A stretch of 64,000 nucleotides of DNA from contig NZ_CP082164.1 of the NCBI RefSeq assembly GCF_023101685.1, positions 3,348,001 through 3,412,000 on the forward strand, given 5' to 3'. The first letter of the stretch is position 1, and the number at the start of each line of letters is the position of its first letter. The position numbers and the translations under genes were made by a program. Positions 63,632 through 64,000 of this stretch are shown here, in pieces. The DNA comes from Bradyrhizobium sp. 186 (GTDB lineage Bacteria > Pseudomonadota > Alphaproteobacteria > Rhizobiales > Xanthobacteraceae). The notes beneath the pieces are model-generated. The model searched no databases. It had not been told where the DNA came from and saw nothing but the letters and a program-made list of their open reading frames with translations.

Positions 63632-64000
63632 TGATCGCGGCGGGATTCGGTCCCCTCGCGTCGCAGGCGTTTGCGATCGCACTTCTTCCGGTCCTGTTCC
63701 GTCTTTACGCTCCCGCTGATTTTGGCGTTTGGGCGGCTATCCAGGCGGCGGCGATTACCGCCGGCTCGCTGCTCTCCTTTCGCTTTGACTTGGGTCTGGT
63801 GATTGAGCGCGACTCCGCCGTCGCCAGCGACCTCTTTTTTGCGACCGTATGCGTCGTTTGCGTCATGTCGCTCGTGCTCGGCTCCCTGACCGCCATATCC
63901 ATGAGCTCAATCCAAGAGTTCGGAATCGGCCCGGCATCTGCAGCGTTGGGGTGTGGCTGGTTGTCCCTCGTCGGGTTCGGCGTCGTGCTTCAATCTTGGT
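63632..64000 (+). CDS. Polysaccharide flippase (Wzx/MATE-like), truncated by window end
   Basis: The open frame continues to the last base. The visible 123 residues read IAAGFGPLASQAFAIALLPV, FRLYAPADFGVWAAIQAA and further hydrophobic helices, the N-terminal pattern of PST-family O-antigen flippases. No ATG is in frame near the start; TTG 63632 is used tentatively, 26 bases after the aminotransferase stop. It would carry lipid-linked oligosaccharide across the inner membrane. Confidence 0.7.

Overview
The window is about 64 kb of GC-rich alphaproteobacterial chromosome. Gene content, the dispersed GC-rich palindrome at 40432-40528, the relic of an Omp25/31-type porin and the density of Liv-type, Tct-type and TauABC-type transporters all point to Bradyrhizobium or a close relative. 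No tRNA, rRNA, integrase, intact insertion sequence or CRISPR array was recognised.

Region 1 (1-19801) is a pyridine-carboxylate catabolic locus, best explained as picolinate degradation. It encodes a Rieske oxygenase (reductase domain, alpha and beta subunits), a three-subunit molybdenum hydroxylase and a divergent TauABC-like importer. Next come a MarR regulator with two copies of a shared operator-like motif, a Liv-type binding protein and a decarboxylase of the amidohydrolase-2 family. The complete lower pathway follows: maleate isomerase, N-formylmaleamate deformylase, 2,5-dihydroxypyridine dioxygenase and maleamate amidohydrolase. The other four Liv transporter genes close the locus. 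Together they would take picolinate through 6-hydroxypicolinate, 3,6-dihydroxypicolinate and 2,5-dihydroxypyridine to fumarate, formate and ammonia. A broken kynurenine-formamidase-like gene ends the region.

Region 2 (19914-29998) is a LysR gene divergent from a nine-gene operon: aldehyde dehydrogenase, an atypical DHDPS-family lyase, 3-hydroxyanthranilate 3,4-dioxygenase, a full Liv-type ABC importer and an aspartate-dehydrogenase (NadX) homologue. The combination does not match the nba pathway and may be an undescribed route for an aminohydroxybenzoate-type compound.

Region 3 (30054-44921) is mixed carbon metabolism. It holds a 2-hydroxyacid oxidase (FAD plus Fe-S) with a GlcG-like partner, a GntR/FCD regulator, two paralogous serine-glyoxylate-type aminotransferases around an MFS carrier, a crotonase without the usual glutamates, a TctCBA tricarboxylate-type transporter, a porin pseudogene, a CaiB/BaiF CoA-transferase and a small secreted protein. 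Glycolate/glyoxylate conversion is the likely theme of its first half.

Region 4 (45115-47733) is a large serralysin-like secreted metalloprotease whose C-terminus carries three exact-period 363-bp tandem repeats.

Region 5 (47759-64000) is a surface-polysaccharide island. It has three GT-C-like membrane proteins, the CDP-3,6-dideoxyhexose genes rfbF-rfbG-rfbH with a YerE-like thiamine-diphosphate enzyme and a short-chain reductase/epimerase (a yersiniose-like branched sugar is plausible), a GtrB-like glycosyltransferase, a WlbA/WlbB/WlbC-like trio for an acetamido sugar, and the start of a Wzx-type flippase cut by the window edge. A stray copy of the rfbF 5' end 2 kb upstream of the real gene records a past rearrangement.
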